Shown here: piece by piece, positions 8,548 through 16,878 of the stretch
How positions within the stretch are numbered: position 1 is the first letter of the stretch
Layout of the letters: each line of letters starts with the position of its first letter
Assembly (NCBI RefSeq): GCF_001424405.1
Contig: NZ_LMPS01000004.1
Span: 864,537-928,536, forward strand
DNA length: 64,000 nt
Reading direction: 5' to 3'
DNA from: Dyadobacter sp. Leaf189
GTDB lineage: Bacteria; Bacteroidota; Bacteroidia; Cytophagales; Spirosomataceae
Translations under genes and position numbers: made by a program
Notes under the pieces: generated by a model
What the model was told of the DNA's origin: nothing
Databases searched by the model: none
What the model saw: the letters and a program-made list of their open reading frames with translations, nothing else

Positions 8548-9177
8548 ATGAGCGAACTCATAGAAAAATTGAAATGGCGCTATGCCGCCAAGCGTATGAC
8601 GGGCGAAACAATACCCGCAGAAAAGCTGAACAACATACTTGAATCCATTAACCTCGCACCCTCCTCCGTCGGGTTACAACCTTATAACGTGATCGTAGTT
8701 CAGGATCAGGCAACAAAAGAAAAGATACATGTTGCTGCTCCCCAGCCCCAGGTACTGGAAGCTTCACACATTCTCATTTTTGCAGCCTGGGAAAAAATAA
8801 GCACGCAGGATATTTCGAAGTACATCGACCTGATCGCTGATACCCGCGGCATTTCCAAAGAATCGCTTGCAGGTTTTCAGAGCAGCATCAACGGCGGCAT
8901 ACTGTCCAGAACAGAAGAAGCAAACTTTCAATGGGCCGCCCGCCAGGCGTATATCGGGCTCGGTCACGCGCTGGTAGCAGCCGCAGTGGAACAGGTAGAT
9001 GCAACACCCATGGAAGGTTTCGATGCAAAAGCACTCGACGAGATTCTTGGCCTGAATGAAAAAGGACTCCGCAGTGTTGTCATCGTAACTCTGGGCTACC
9101 GCGACAGCGAAAAGGATCCGCTTTCCGGTGCCAAGAAGGTCAGAAGACCACATGATGATTTCTTTATAACTGTTTAG
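8548..9177 (+). CDS. NAD(P)H-dependent nitroreductase-family oxidoreductase
   Basis: A 209-residue flavin oxidoreductase of the nitroreductase fold, related to NfsB/NfnB. Visible family features are RYAAKRMTGETIPAEKLNNILESINLAPSSVG near the N-terminus (FMN-phosphate binding arginines and the APSS segment), a central NGG region, and LGYRDSEKDPLSGAKKVRRP near the C-terminus (FMN-binding arginines). These enzymes reduce quinones, nitro-compounds or other electrophiles with NAD(P)H. The ATG at 8548 is preferred over an upstream ATG at 8476 because family members begin here, and the 24 extra residues would lie in the operator region. The DsbA-like gene follows after 12 bases, so they are one operon. 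Confidence 0.87.
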   Translation: MSELIEKLKWRYAAKRMTGETIPAEKLNNILESINLAPSSVGLQPYNVIVVQDQATKEKIHVAAPQPQVLEASHILIFAAWEKISTQDISKYIDLIADTRGISKESLAGFQSSINGGILSRTEEANFQWAARQAYIGLGHALVAAAVEQVDATPMEGFDAKALDEILGLNEKGLRSVVIVTLGYRDSEKDPLSGAKKVRRPHDDFFITV

Positions 9178-9189
9178 AAAATACCTGCT

Positions 9190-9894
9190 ATGAAAGTCGA
9201 AATATGGAGTGACGTGATGTGCCCGTTCTGCTATATCGGGAAAAGGAAGTTTGAAAACGCCCTGGCTGAGTTTCCGGAGCGGGACAAAATCCAGGTGGAA
9301 TGGAAGAGCTTCCAGCTTAATCCCCAAATGAAGACAGAGCCTGGTAAGAGCATCAACGAATATCTTGCCGAAACAAAAGGCTGGACTCCTGAGTATGCAA
9401 GCCAGGTGAATGATCACGTCACCAATATGGCGGCAGAAGTGGGACTAGAATACAACATGGATAAAGCTGTGCTCGCGAATTCGTTCGATGCCCACCGTTT
9501 TTTACAGTTTGCCAAAACAAAAGGCCTGGGTGACGCCGCAGAAGAGCAGCTGTTTAAAGCTTATTTTACCGACGGGAAAAACACTGCCGACCATACTACA
9601 CTTGTGGAACTGGGTACCGCAATCGGGCTGGATAGTACTGAATTGAGTACTGTGCTTGAAGGTACCCGTTTCAGCGAGGATGTGCGGCGCGACGTTTATG
9701 AAGCACAGCAGGTTGGCGCACGCGGTGTTCCCTTCTTTGTACTTGATCGTAAGTATGCAGTTTCCGGAGCACAGCCCTCGGAAACCTTCCTGGGCGCATT
9801 GAAGCAGTCTTTTACAGAATGGGAAAAAGCCAATCCCCAGCCGCTGGTGGCATTTGGCGATGGTGCCAGCTGCGACGTAGACGGTTCTTGCTAG
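9190..9894 (+). CDS. DsbA-family thioredoxin-like oxidoreductase (FrnE type)
   Basis: A 234-residue thioredoxin-fold protein with an active-site CPFC motif at residues 11-14 (SDVMCPFCYIGKRKFE), a helical insert, and a cis-proline loop ARGVPFFV near residue 180. It has no signal peptide, so it acts in the cytosol, unlike true DsbA. The C-terminus carries two more cysteines (ASCDVDGSC), like the FrnE subgroup, in which a second cysteine pair cooperates with the first. FrnE of Deinococcus is tied to oxidative-stress tolerance; polyketide-related naming in other members is historical. Its pairing with a nitroreductase and an HxlR regulator supports a role in disulfide or electrophile stress. Confidence 0.87.
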   Translation: MKVEIWSDVMCPFCYIGKRKFENALAEFPERDKIQVEWKSFQLNPQMKTEPGKSINEYLAETKGWTPEYASQVNDHVTNMAAEVGLEYNMDKAVLANSFDAHRFLQFAKTKGLGDAAEEQLFKAYFTDGKNTADHTTLVELGTAIGLDSTELSTVLEGTRFSEDVRRDVYEAQQVGARGVPFFVLDRKYAVSGAQPSETFLGALKQSFTEWEKANPQPLVAFGDGASCDVDGSC

Positions 9895-9905
9895 CTCTTT
9901 GGCTC

Positions 9906-9960
9906 CGGCCCGGTTCGCTCAGGGTGACAAGTAGCTTGTCACCCTGAGCGAACCGGGCCG
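9906..9960. repeat. Palindromic REP-like element, copy A
   Basis: A perfect inverted repeat with 26-base arms (9906-9931 and 9935-9960) and a three-base loop. It contains TTGTCACCCTGAGCG and CGGGCCG, followed by CCGGGCGG and GAAGGG. The same core recurs at 26295-26430, 27361-27444 and 37297-37372. There is no T-tract after the stem, so it is not a classical terminator, although it could end or stabilise the mRNA of the gene stopping at 9894. Confidence 0.85.
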
Positions 9961-10032
9961 CCGGGCGGTGAAGGGCTGGTATGGTTATGTAGTAAAGTCA
10001 GGAACAAGGGTTAAGTTATTTCAACTATTTTG

Positions 10033-10064
10033 TGCTTATTGCGCAAATAGTTGCATAATAAGCA
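10033..10064. promoter_or_regulatory. Imperfect palindrome upstream of the DUF5686 gene
   Basis: The arms TGCTTATTGCGCAA (10033-10046) and TTGCATAATAAGCA (10051-10064) pair at 12 of 14 positions around an ATAG loop, 40 bases before the start codon at 10104. It could be an operator for a dimeric regulator or a hairpin in the mRNA leader; nothing here decides which. Confidence 0.4.
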
Positions 10065-10103
10065 GATACCCTACCGTTTCTATCAGCACTTTACACTAAT
10101 ACT

Positions 10104-12671
10104 ATGCGTTTGGGATTGCTCTATTTGTTGTTCTCCGCTTTATGTGGACTTTCATACGCGGGCGGTATTCGCGGAAAGATCAGCACAAAATCCGGCCAGC
10201 CCCTGCCCTATGCGGGTATTGCAGTGAAGGGAACCAGCAATGGAACAATGGCCAATGCAGAAGGGGATTATGAGTTTACATTGCCCGCAGGCACTTACGA
10301 GATCAATTTCCAGTTCCTTGGTTTTAAGTCTCTGACCAAAGCTGTAACAGTCACAAGTGATTTCGTTGAGCTGAATGTAACGCTGGAAGAACAGGCACTT
10401 AACCTCAATGAGGCAACTGTCGGCAAAACGAAGGAAGATCCTGCGTACAGCATCATGCGACGCGCTATTGCAAAAGCACGTTTCCACCAGTTGCAGCTGC
10501 GCGGTTATACAGCAAAGGTATATGCAAGAAGCACTGCCCTTCCGACCAAGATCCCCTACCTTCTTGAAAAAAGACTAAAAAAAGAAGGTATCCAGGAAGG
10601 CAAAGCTTTTATTAATGAGAGTGTCGCGGAAATCAAATACCGCCGGCCTAACAGTTACAGCCAGCGTATCGTATCTACACGCAACAGTCTGGACAACAGC
10701 ATTCCTTCTCCCAACGATTACATTCTCGCCAGCTTATATAGTCCTGAGATAGCAGGTACCATCTCGCCGCTTTCGCCCAAAGCATTTTCGTATTACAAAT
10801 TTGAATATGAGGGATACTTTGAGGAGCAGGGACAGATTGTAAACAAGATCCGGGTGGTCCCGAAAGCTTACGGAGAGGGTGTTTTTAAAGGCAGTCTCTT
10901 TATCCTGGAAGATCGCTGGGCTATTCACAGCTACGATCTGCAGACTACAACAAGTGGTCTGGACATTTCTGCAAAGCAACTTTTCACTCCCATTCAAAAC
11001 GTATGGATCCCGGTCAACCAGCAATTCCGGCTTACCGGAAGCTACCTCGGCTTCGCGGGTGAATTCAAATATCTTGTTTCACTGACTTACCAGAAGCTCG
11101 ACGTCGATCCGGGTTTGAAAGAAGATATCGTCATCAACGATCATAAAAAAGCGCCCGAAAAAGAAGTTGCCGGCTCTACAAAAAACCTGAACAATCTGAT
11201 CAAAGAGCAAAAGGAGTTTTCAACCAAAAACTTCCGGAAGCTGACCAGACAATACGAGAAAGAACAGAAAAAGGAAAAGAAAACCGCAATTAACGATGAC
11301 CGGCTGGTGCGCTCGGACTCTATTGTAATTGACTCAATGGCGAACAAGCGGGATACCACTTACTGGCAGGCGCTGCGGCCCATTCCGCTTACGAGGTCGG
11401 AAATATCAAGCTATCAGATGCAGGACAGCATCAAGGTTGTCAAAGATTCTGCCGGCGTCAGAAAACGGCCCGACTCTCTTTACTTTAAACCAATGCACAT
11501 CCTGACAGGGAATACTTATGCATTGGGAAACCGTAATACATTTTATTTCAAAAGTCCGATCTGGGCAATCAGCTACAATACGGTAGAGGGAAATTCAGTG
11601 AACCTGATCACGGAATGGACAAAGCGGTGGGGCAGATCTTCGTATCTGAGCGTCCGCCCGCTGGTCAGGTATTCTTTCGGGAGAAAGCGGGTTTATGGAA
11701 ATGTTGAAACCAACATTGGCAACAACAAATGGAACCTCTTTCTGACCGGAGGGGAAATGGCGGCGCAGATCAATAATGAGAATCCGATCCCGCCTCTTCC
11801 CAATAGTATGGCGGCGCGTTTTTTCGACCGGAACTTCATGAAACTATACCAAAAGCAATTTGGCAAAGTTGAATTTTCATTAAAGAATATCGCTGACGTA
11901 GTCACATTGAATGCAGGAGTCGAATTCGAACACCGGAAAGAACTGTTTAACCAGGAAAGCGCCCGGCCGATTTTCTTCTGGAATAAATACAGCTACACCT
12001 CAAACCGCCCCGATAATAAAGAATTGGCGAATACCGGCTTTCCGATCCATAATGCCACTATCCTCGACCTCACAGCGACTATCCGCCCGTGGCGAAGGTA
12101 CCTGATCCGGAATGGGGAAAAGCGTTACCTGAGAAGTAAAGGCCCTTCATTTATTGTTAATTATAAAAGCGGGCTTGCCTTCGCAGGAGACGTGGATTAT
12201 TCACTTTTGCAGGGAACAATCAGACAGAACCTCAGCCTTGGCCCGAGAAGCAACCTGGAATATTTCGTGAATGGAGGCGGGTTTTTGAGTAAAAACCAGA
12301 TGTATTTCCCCGATTTCCGCCACTTTATGGGAAATGAGTTTTTCTTTCAATATGCCTACCCGCCTGATCAGTTCCGAATGCTGCCTTACTACCAATACAG
12401 TACTGCAAGCCCGTTTTTCCAGGCGCATGCTACATTCAGCACGCAGCGGTTTGTGATCACCCGGATAGAAGCGTTGCGGACCACCGGCATCTCTGAGACT
12501 TTGCAACTGCATTATCTGAGTGTACCGACGATCCGCAACTATTCCGAAATCGTGTATGGAATTGACGACATCCTGAGAGTGCTGCGACTGGAAGCTGTTG
12601 CCCAGTTTCAAGGCACCAAATTTCAGGGAATGGGATGGCGTTTCGGAACCTCCATCCGCATTGGCCGCTAA
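10104..12671 (+). CDS. DUF5686 outer-membrane protein with carboxypeptidase-like regulatory domain
   Basis: An 855-residue exported protein. Residues 1-19 are a signal peptide. A carboxypeptidase-regulatory-like beta domain follows (about 22-105: GKISTKSGQPLPYAGIAVKGTSNGTMANAEGDYEF), then a long region (about 110-855) typical of DUF5686, ending in beta-barrel-like strands (QFQGTKFQGMGWRFGTSIRIGR). A charged linker rich in Lys and Glu lies around 380-405. The family is an abundant Bacteroidota outer-membrane type related in layout to TonB-dependent receptors, but without a plug domain; its substrate is unknown. The stop codon TAA abuts the convergent peptidase gene directly, leaving no space for a terminator. 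Confidence 0.85.
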   Translation: MRLGLLYLLFSALCGLSYAGGIRGKISTKSGQPLPYAGIAVKGTSNGTMANAEGDYEFTLPAGTYEINFQFLGFKSLTKAVTVTSDFVELNVTLEEQALNLNEATVGKTKEDPAYSIMRRAIAKARFHQLQLRGYTAKVYARSTALPTKIPYLLEKRLKKEGIQEGKAFINESVAEIKYRRPNSYSQRIVSTRNSLDNSIPSPNDYILASLYSPEIAGTISPLSPKAFSYYKFEYEGYFEEQGQIVNKIRVVPKAYGEGVFKGSLFILEDRWAIHSYDLQTTTSGLDISAKQLFTPIQNVWIPVNQQFRLTGSYLGFAGEFKYLVSLTYQKLDVDPGLKEDIVINDHKKAPEKEVAGSTKNLNNLIKEQKEFSTKNFRKLTRQYEKEQKKEKKTAINDDRLVRSDSIVIDSMANKRDTTYWQALRPIPLTRSEISSYQMQDSIKVVKDSAGVRKRPDSLYFKPMHILTGNTYALGNRNTFYFKSPIWAISYNTVEGNSVNLITEWTKRWGRSSYLSVRPLVRYSFGRKRVYGNVETNIGNNKWNLFLTGGEMAAQINNENPIPPLPNSMAARFFDRNFMKLYQKQFGKVEFSLKNIADVVTLNAGVEFEHRKELFNQESARPIFFWNKYSYTSNRPDNKELANTGFPIHNATILDLTATIRPWRRYLIRNGEKRYLRSKGPSFIVNYKSGLAFAGDVDYSLLQGTIRQNLSLGPRSNLEYFVNGGGFLSKNQMYFPDFRHFMGNEFFFQYAYPPDQFRMLPYYQYSTASPFFQAHATFSTQRFVITRIEALRTTGISETLQLHYLSVPTIRNYSEIVYGIDDILRVLRLEAVAQFQGTKFQGMGWRFGTSIRIGR

Positions 12672-14540
12672 TTATTTGCCCGCAGGAGCCTTGAACCGCG
12701 GCGTCTCTTTGGGCAATGAAGGATAAACGTTGTTTTCAGGGTTGATATCGGCCATTCTCATGCTTGGATCAATGACCACCAGCGAGATATCGGCTACATT
12801 ACGATTAATCGAGAAACTGTATTCTGGATAAGTCCAGCCCCAGTCGGGCATTAAAGTTGTTTTAGAATACAGCTTTTCATCCTTTTCGCCGCGCATGATT
12901 TCCAATGGAATGTAAAAGTTCTCCTGCGTCCCGTCTTTATAGCTCACCACCACATCGAGCGGCATTGGCATTTGCCCGATACGCTCAATCACAATGTCGG
13001 TTTTTCCTGCATTCGATACTACTTCCTTGATTCCGTAATCAATGGTTTTGGTAGTTCCAACAAAATCTTCGAGGTACCAGTCCAGTTCAAGACCCGATTC
13101 CTTTTCCATAATCCTTTTCAAATCTGTCGGATTTGGATGCTTGAATTTCCATTCATTGAAATAACGCTTCATTCCACTCGCCAGCTTGTCTTTACCAATA
13201 ATATAGCCCAACTGGTTCAGGAACACAGAGCCTTTGGAATAAGCACCAATCGAGTAAGCACGATTGGTATTATAATGGTCTGAATGCGTAGTCAGCGGCT
13301 CTTCCAGTCCAGACTTTGCTAAACTCCTGTAACTCGCGGTACTTCCTCTATGCGGATCATTTCTGGAAGGGAAAAGTTCAGCCATAACCAGGTTTTCGGC
13401 ATAAGTTGTAAAACCTTCGTCCATCCAGGCGTACTTGGATTCATTGGTTCCCAATATCATCTGGAACCAGCTGTGTATCGATTCGTGCACGGTTACACCC
13501 ACAAGTCCGGCCAGTTTTTGTCTGCCCAGTATCAACGTTCCCATGGGATACTCCATTCCTCCATCACCACCCTGTATCACCGAGTATTGTTTGTAAGGAT
13601 ACCTTCCGAATTTCTCATTCATAATTTGGAAACAGCGTACTGCCAGCGGCTGCATGTCTTTCCAGGCTTTGGCAATGGAGTCCGTTTCTGGCTGGTAGAA
13701 GAAATGCATATCCAATTTATCATCCACCTTCACTACATCGTGCTTGTAGTTCCGGTCGGCTGCCCACATAAAATCATGTACTTCGGGTGCAATGAAATGC
13801 CAGGTCAGCTTTTCACCGGGCTTGTGCGTTACTTCCTTCTGGGAATAGCCGTGGCCGATCTTGTCAGGATTTTGCAGGTAGCCTGTTGCAGCAATTGTAT
13901 AAGCTGCATCCATTTTGATTTTCACATCAAAATCACCCCAGATACCGTAAAATTCACGGGCAATGTAAGGATTGGAATGCCAGCCTTCATAATCGTATTC
14001 ACTCATTTTGGGATACCACTGCGCCATCGAATAATCGATACCTTCCCGGTTGTCACGGCCCGTTCTCCTGATCTGGATAGGCACCTGCGCCTCAAATTCC
14101 ATTTCAAATGTATGCTGCGACTTCGGCAGGATCTTCTCGGCTAATGTAACTTCCAGGATTGTCCCTACCACCTCGTACTTCACCGCTTTTCCATTGTGCT
14201 TTAATGAAAGCACTTTTTCGTAACCGATTTCAGAAGGTGACAATTTGGAGATCCGGTCTTTCACGCGAGCGTCGGGGTCGCTTATCGTCCGTGACCGAAC
14301 ATCCATCTGACTTCCCGGCTGGAATGCATTCAGGTACAGATGGTAAAAAACTTTATGAAGGGTGTCAGGTGAATTATTGCTGTAAACCAGCTTTTGAGTT
14401 CCCTTATACTGATGTTTGGTAGCGTCAAAGTCGACTTCCATCTGATACTTTGCGCGTTGCTGCCACCGGTCGCTTTGTGCTGATACTTTGGTGATCATCG
14501 GGATGACAAGCAGCAGCAATACTTTCAATTTCATTATCAA
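12672..14540 (-). CDS. M1-family zinc metallopeptidase, exported
   Basis: A 622-residue aminopeptidase-like protein with a signal peptide (about residues 1-22, ending VSAQ). The catalytic domain shows GGMEYP (about residues 328-333, substrate exopeptidase loop), the zinc motif HESIHSW (HExxH, about 351-357) and the third ligand in MDEGFTTYAE about 20 residues on. It would cleave N-terminal residues from peptides in the periplasm or at the cell surface. The length is shorter than full aminopeptidase N (about 870), as in other Bacteroidota M1 proteins. Two in-frame ATG codons open the reading frame (MIMKLK); either could be used. It converges on the DUF5686 gene with abutting stop codons. Confidence 0.92.
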   Translation of the reverse strand: MIMKLKVLLLLVIPMITKVSAQSDRWQQRAKYQMEVDFDATKHQYKGTQKLVYSNNSPDTLHKVFYHLYLNAFQPGSQMDVRSRTISDPDARVKDRISKLSPSEIGYEKVLSLKHNGKAVKYEVVGTILEVTLAEKILPKSQHTFEMEFEAQVPIQIRRTGRDNREGIDYSMAQWYPKMSEYDYEGWHSNPYIAREFYGIWGDFDVKIKMDAAYTIAATGYLQNPDKIGHGYSQKEVTHKPGEKLTWHFIAPEVHDFMWAADRNYKHDVVKVDDKLDMHFFYQPETDSIAKAWKDMQPLAVRCFQIMNEKFGRYPYKQYSVIQGGDGGMEYPMGTLILGRQKLAGLVGVTVHESIHSWFQMILGTNESKYAWMDEGFTTYAENLVMAELFPSRNDPHRGSTASYRSLAKSGLEEPLTTHSDHYNTNRAYSIGAYSKGSVFLNQLGYIIGKDKLASGMKRYFNEWKFKHPNPTDLKRIMEKESGLELDWYLEDFVGTTKTIDYGIKEVVSNAGKTDIVIERIGQMPMPLDVVVSYKDGTQENFYIPLEIMRGEKDEKLYSKTTLMPDWGWTYPEYSFSINRNVADISLVVIDPSMRMADINPENNVYPSLPKETPRFKAPAGK

Positions 14541-14839
14541 TTATTAATTAGCAGGTTGTGAATTAGTTAGTTTATGCAAAATAACGTTTTTACCGGATTT
14601 TCAATTTTGTAACAGAGACCGTAGCTATGATTGCAGTTATAATTAAATCGCTATGAAACTGTATAAAAAATGAACTTTCCTCCTTATTCTGGGCATCATT
14701 CTCTACAACAAAGCGTGATAAATGCGGCTCAAAACGCCTGAATCGGCGATTTAGCCACTTTTTACAGATTCAAAGCTTTTGGCACATAATTGGTAATTAA
14801 CAGAGCATAGATATTAGAAAACTAAACACTTTGTCAATT

Positions 14840-15004
14840 ATGCTTAAATGGACCGTAATATTTCTGATTGTAGCTATTATAGCCGGTGTACTTGGATTCG
14901 GTGGAATAGCAGCAGGTGCAGCTGGAATCGCTAAAATTCTTTTCTTCGTATTCCTTGTACTATTTGTGTTAAGCCTACTAAGCCGCGGCGTCGGGCGATC
15001 CTGA
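14840..15004 (+). CDS. DUF1328 small membrane peptide (YtjA type)
   Basis: A 54-residue, almost wholly hydrophobic protein starting [20 protein letters not shown], with a second helix [16 protein letters not shown] and a GVGRS tail. The pattern [23 protein letters not shown] is that of DUF1328, a small membrane family found in many bacteria and often induced by stress; the function is unknown. The gene is monocistronic, with a terminator 17 bases downstream. The roughly 300-base gap before it holds no other gene that I can support. Confidence 0.85.
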   Translation: MLKWTVIFLIVAIIAGVLGFGGIAAGAAGIAKILFFVFLVLFVLSLLSRGVGRS

Positions 15005-15020
15005 GCCACGAGAAAATAAC

Positions 15021-15057
15021 AAATGAAAAAAGCGGTCTTAGGCCGCTTTTTTCATTT
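15021..15057. terminator. Bidirectional terminator between the DUF1328 gene and guaA
   Basis: A 15-bp perfect stem (15021-15035 with 15043-15057; core AAAAAAGCGG / CCGCTTTTTT) is extended by T-G and C-G pairs to a three-base loop. A and T runs on both sides let it serve the plus-strand DUF1328 gene and the minus-strand guaA gene, whose stop is at 15062. Confidence 0.9.
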
Positions 15058-15061
15058 TAGC

Positions 15062-16591
15062 TTATTCCCATTCAATTGTTGCCGGTGGCTTGGATGAAAT
15101 ATCATACACGACGCGGTTTACACCTTTTACGCGGTTGATAATATCATTGGAAACCTCGGCCAGGAACTCGTAAGGCAAATGCGCCCAGTCCGCTGTCATT
15201 CCGTCCACAGAAGTTACTGCGCGTAGTGCAACCACACTTTCGTAAGTCCGCTCATCGCCCATTACACCCACGCTCTGCACAGGAAGTAGCATCGCTCCTG
15301 CCTGCCACACTTCCTTATATAGATCCCATTTTCTGAGTCCGCCGATGAAAATCGCATCAACTTCCTGCAGTATTGCGACTTTTTCAGGAGTTATTTCTCC
15401 AAGAATACGAATCGCAAGTCCCGGACCAGGGAATGGATGCCGGCTTAGAATTTTATCATCAATACCTAATGTACGACCCACTGCTCTTACTTCATCTTTA
15501 AACAAAGTATTCAGCGGCTCTACCACTTTTAGTTTCATGAAGTCGGGCAGCCCGCCTACATTGTGGTGAGATTTGATCGTAGCAGATGGTCCCTTAATGG
15601 AAACGGATTCAATCACGTCAGGATAAATGGTACCCTGTCCCAGCCACTTCACTTCTTCGATCAAATGTGCTTCCTGATCGAAAATGTCGATAAATGCTTT
15701 TCCAATCGCTTTGCGTTTAGCCTCTGGCTCACTCAATCCGGTCAACAGCTGATAAAAGTGAGACTTCGAGTCTACACCCTTGATATTCAGCCCCATATCC
15801 TGGTAAGAATGCAGTACTTCCGCAAATTCGTCTTTTCTCAAAAGTCCGTTATCTACGAAAATGCAGTACAGGTTGGTACCAATTGCTTGGTGAACCAATG
15901 TCGCCGCAACGGTGGAATCCACACCGCCCGAAAGCGCCATTACTACTTTATCATTGCCCAGCTTTTTGCGAAGCTGCGCAACTGTCTGCTCTACGAAAGA
16001 CTCGGAAGTCCAGTCTTGCTTGCAGCCGCATATATTAGTTACAAAGTTGTGCATCAGCTTCTTCCCTTCCGTTGTATGTGTTACTTCCGGGTGAAACTGT
16101 ATACCGTATGTCAGCTCATTCTCAATTTTGAATGCAGCCACTTTCACCGATTCGGTAGAAGCGATCACATGAAAATTCTCCGGGGCACGCACGATGGTAT
16201 CGCCGTGTGACATCCAAACCTGCGAAGAGTCGGACAAGCCGGCCAGTAATGAAGAATCATTATCGTCGATTTCAAGTCTTGCGCGGCCATATTCCCGGTG
16301 CTGCGAAGGCTTCACGTCGCCACCCAGTTCCTGAGCAAGCAATTGAGCGCCATAGCAAACGCCCAGAACAGGCACTACTTTGCGGAATTTGTCAAGATCT
16401 ATTCTTGGAGAATCAGCGTCCCGAACGGAGCAAGGGCTTCCTGAGAGAATGACACCTTTGATATTTGGAGTTAGATCGGGGTAATTGTTGAATGGGTGGA
16501 TTTCACAATAAACATTTAGCTCACGAACACGTCGCGCGATTAACTGAGTATACTGTGAACCAAAATCTAAGATCAGAATTTGTTCAGTCAT
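15062..16591 (-). CDS. guaA: GMP synthase (glutamine-hydrolysing)
   Basis: A 509-residue enzyme that aminates XMP to GMP with glutamine and ATP, the last step of GMP synthesis. The N-terminal class I glutaminase shows the nucleophile in [16 protein letters not shown] (Cys about residue 78) and the FHPEVTHT segment (about 167-174). The ATP-pyrophosphatase domain has the P-loop [12 protein letters not shown] (about 220-231), [15 protein letters not shown] follows, and the C-terminal dimerisation domain ends [17 protein letters not shown], the usual GuaA ending. It is a single-gene unit. On the minus strand the upstream region has near-consensus TACATTTT. Confidence 0.97.
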   Translation of the reverse strand: MTEQILILDFGSQYTQLIARRVRELNVYCEIHPFNNYPDLTPNIKGVILSGSPCSVRDADSPRIDLDKFRKVVPVLGVCYGAQLLAQELGGDVKPSQHREYGRARLEIDDNDSSLLAGLSDSSQVWMSHGDTIVRAPENFHVIASTESVKVAAFKIENELTYGIQFHPEVTHTTEGKKLMHNFVTNICGCKQDWTSESFVEQTVAQLRKKLGNDKVVMALSGGVDSTVAATLVHQAIGTNLYCIFVDNGLLRKDEFAEVLHSYQDMGLNIKGVDSKSHFYQLLTGLSEPEAKRKAIGKAFIDIFDQEAHLIEEVKWLGQGTIYPDVIESVSIKGPSATIKSHHNVGGLPDFMKLKVVEPLNTLFKDEVRAVGRTLGIDDKILSRHPFPGPGLAIRILGEITPEKVAILQEVDAIFIGGLRKWDLYKEVWQAGAMLLPVQSVGVMGDERTYESVVALRAVTSVDGMTADWAHLPYEFLAEVSNDIINRVKGVNRVVYDISSKPPATIEWE

Positions 16592-16820
16592 ATATATATG
16601 CTATCTAAAATGTAAAGGTAGGCAGATTGACCGAAATCAAAAAACCAATCCTTCGCGCTGTCACTCCTGGCGTTATTTTACCATTCAAACTTTTTTTCTC
16701 CCGGAATGCAACATTCTTTATTCCATTTGTATCTATGAAACGGTGACAAGGCACACACATCCGCTTATATAACATAAAAACCACTTGTGTAATGAAAGGT
16801 TCTATGTTATACCAAGTACT

Positions 16821-16828
16821 TACATTTG
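16821..16828 (+). promoter_or_regulatory. Promoter -7 element candidate before the outer-membrane receptor gene
   Basis: TACATTTG matches TAnnTTTG and lies 50 bases before the start codon at 16879. A TTG at ideal spacing is absent. Transcription would begin near 16835. Confidence 0.4.
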
Positions 16829-16878
16829 CAATGTACTCAGCGATTCACCTCTGATACATTGACCATAATTTATTAGCC

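Noticed and set aside
8764..9417. A 217-residue minus-strand open frame over the nitroreductase/DsbA-like genes
   Set aside because: It spans the junction of two real genes in antisense, and its translation shows no family features.
9906..9960. Perfect hairpin read as a rho-independent terminator
   Set aside because: No T-tract follows on either strand, and the sequence belongs to a dispersed repeat family, so I list it as a repeat.
13350..14144. A long plus-strand open frame opposite the M1 peptidase gene
   Set aside because: It has no recognisable domain, is rich in His, Phe and Cys as reversed coding sequence often is, and lies wholly inside a clear gene.
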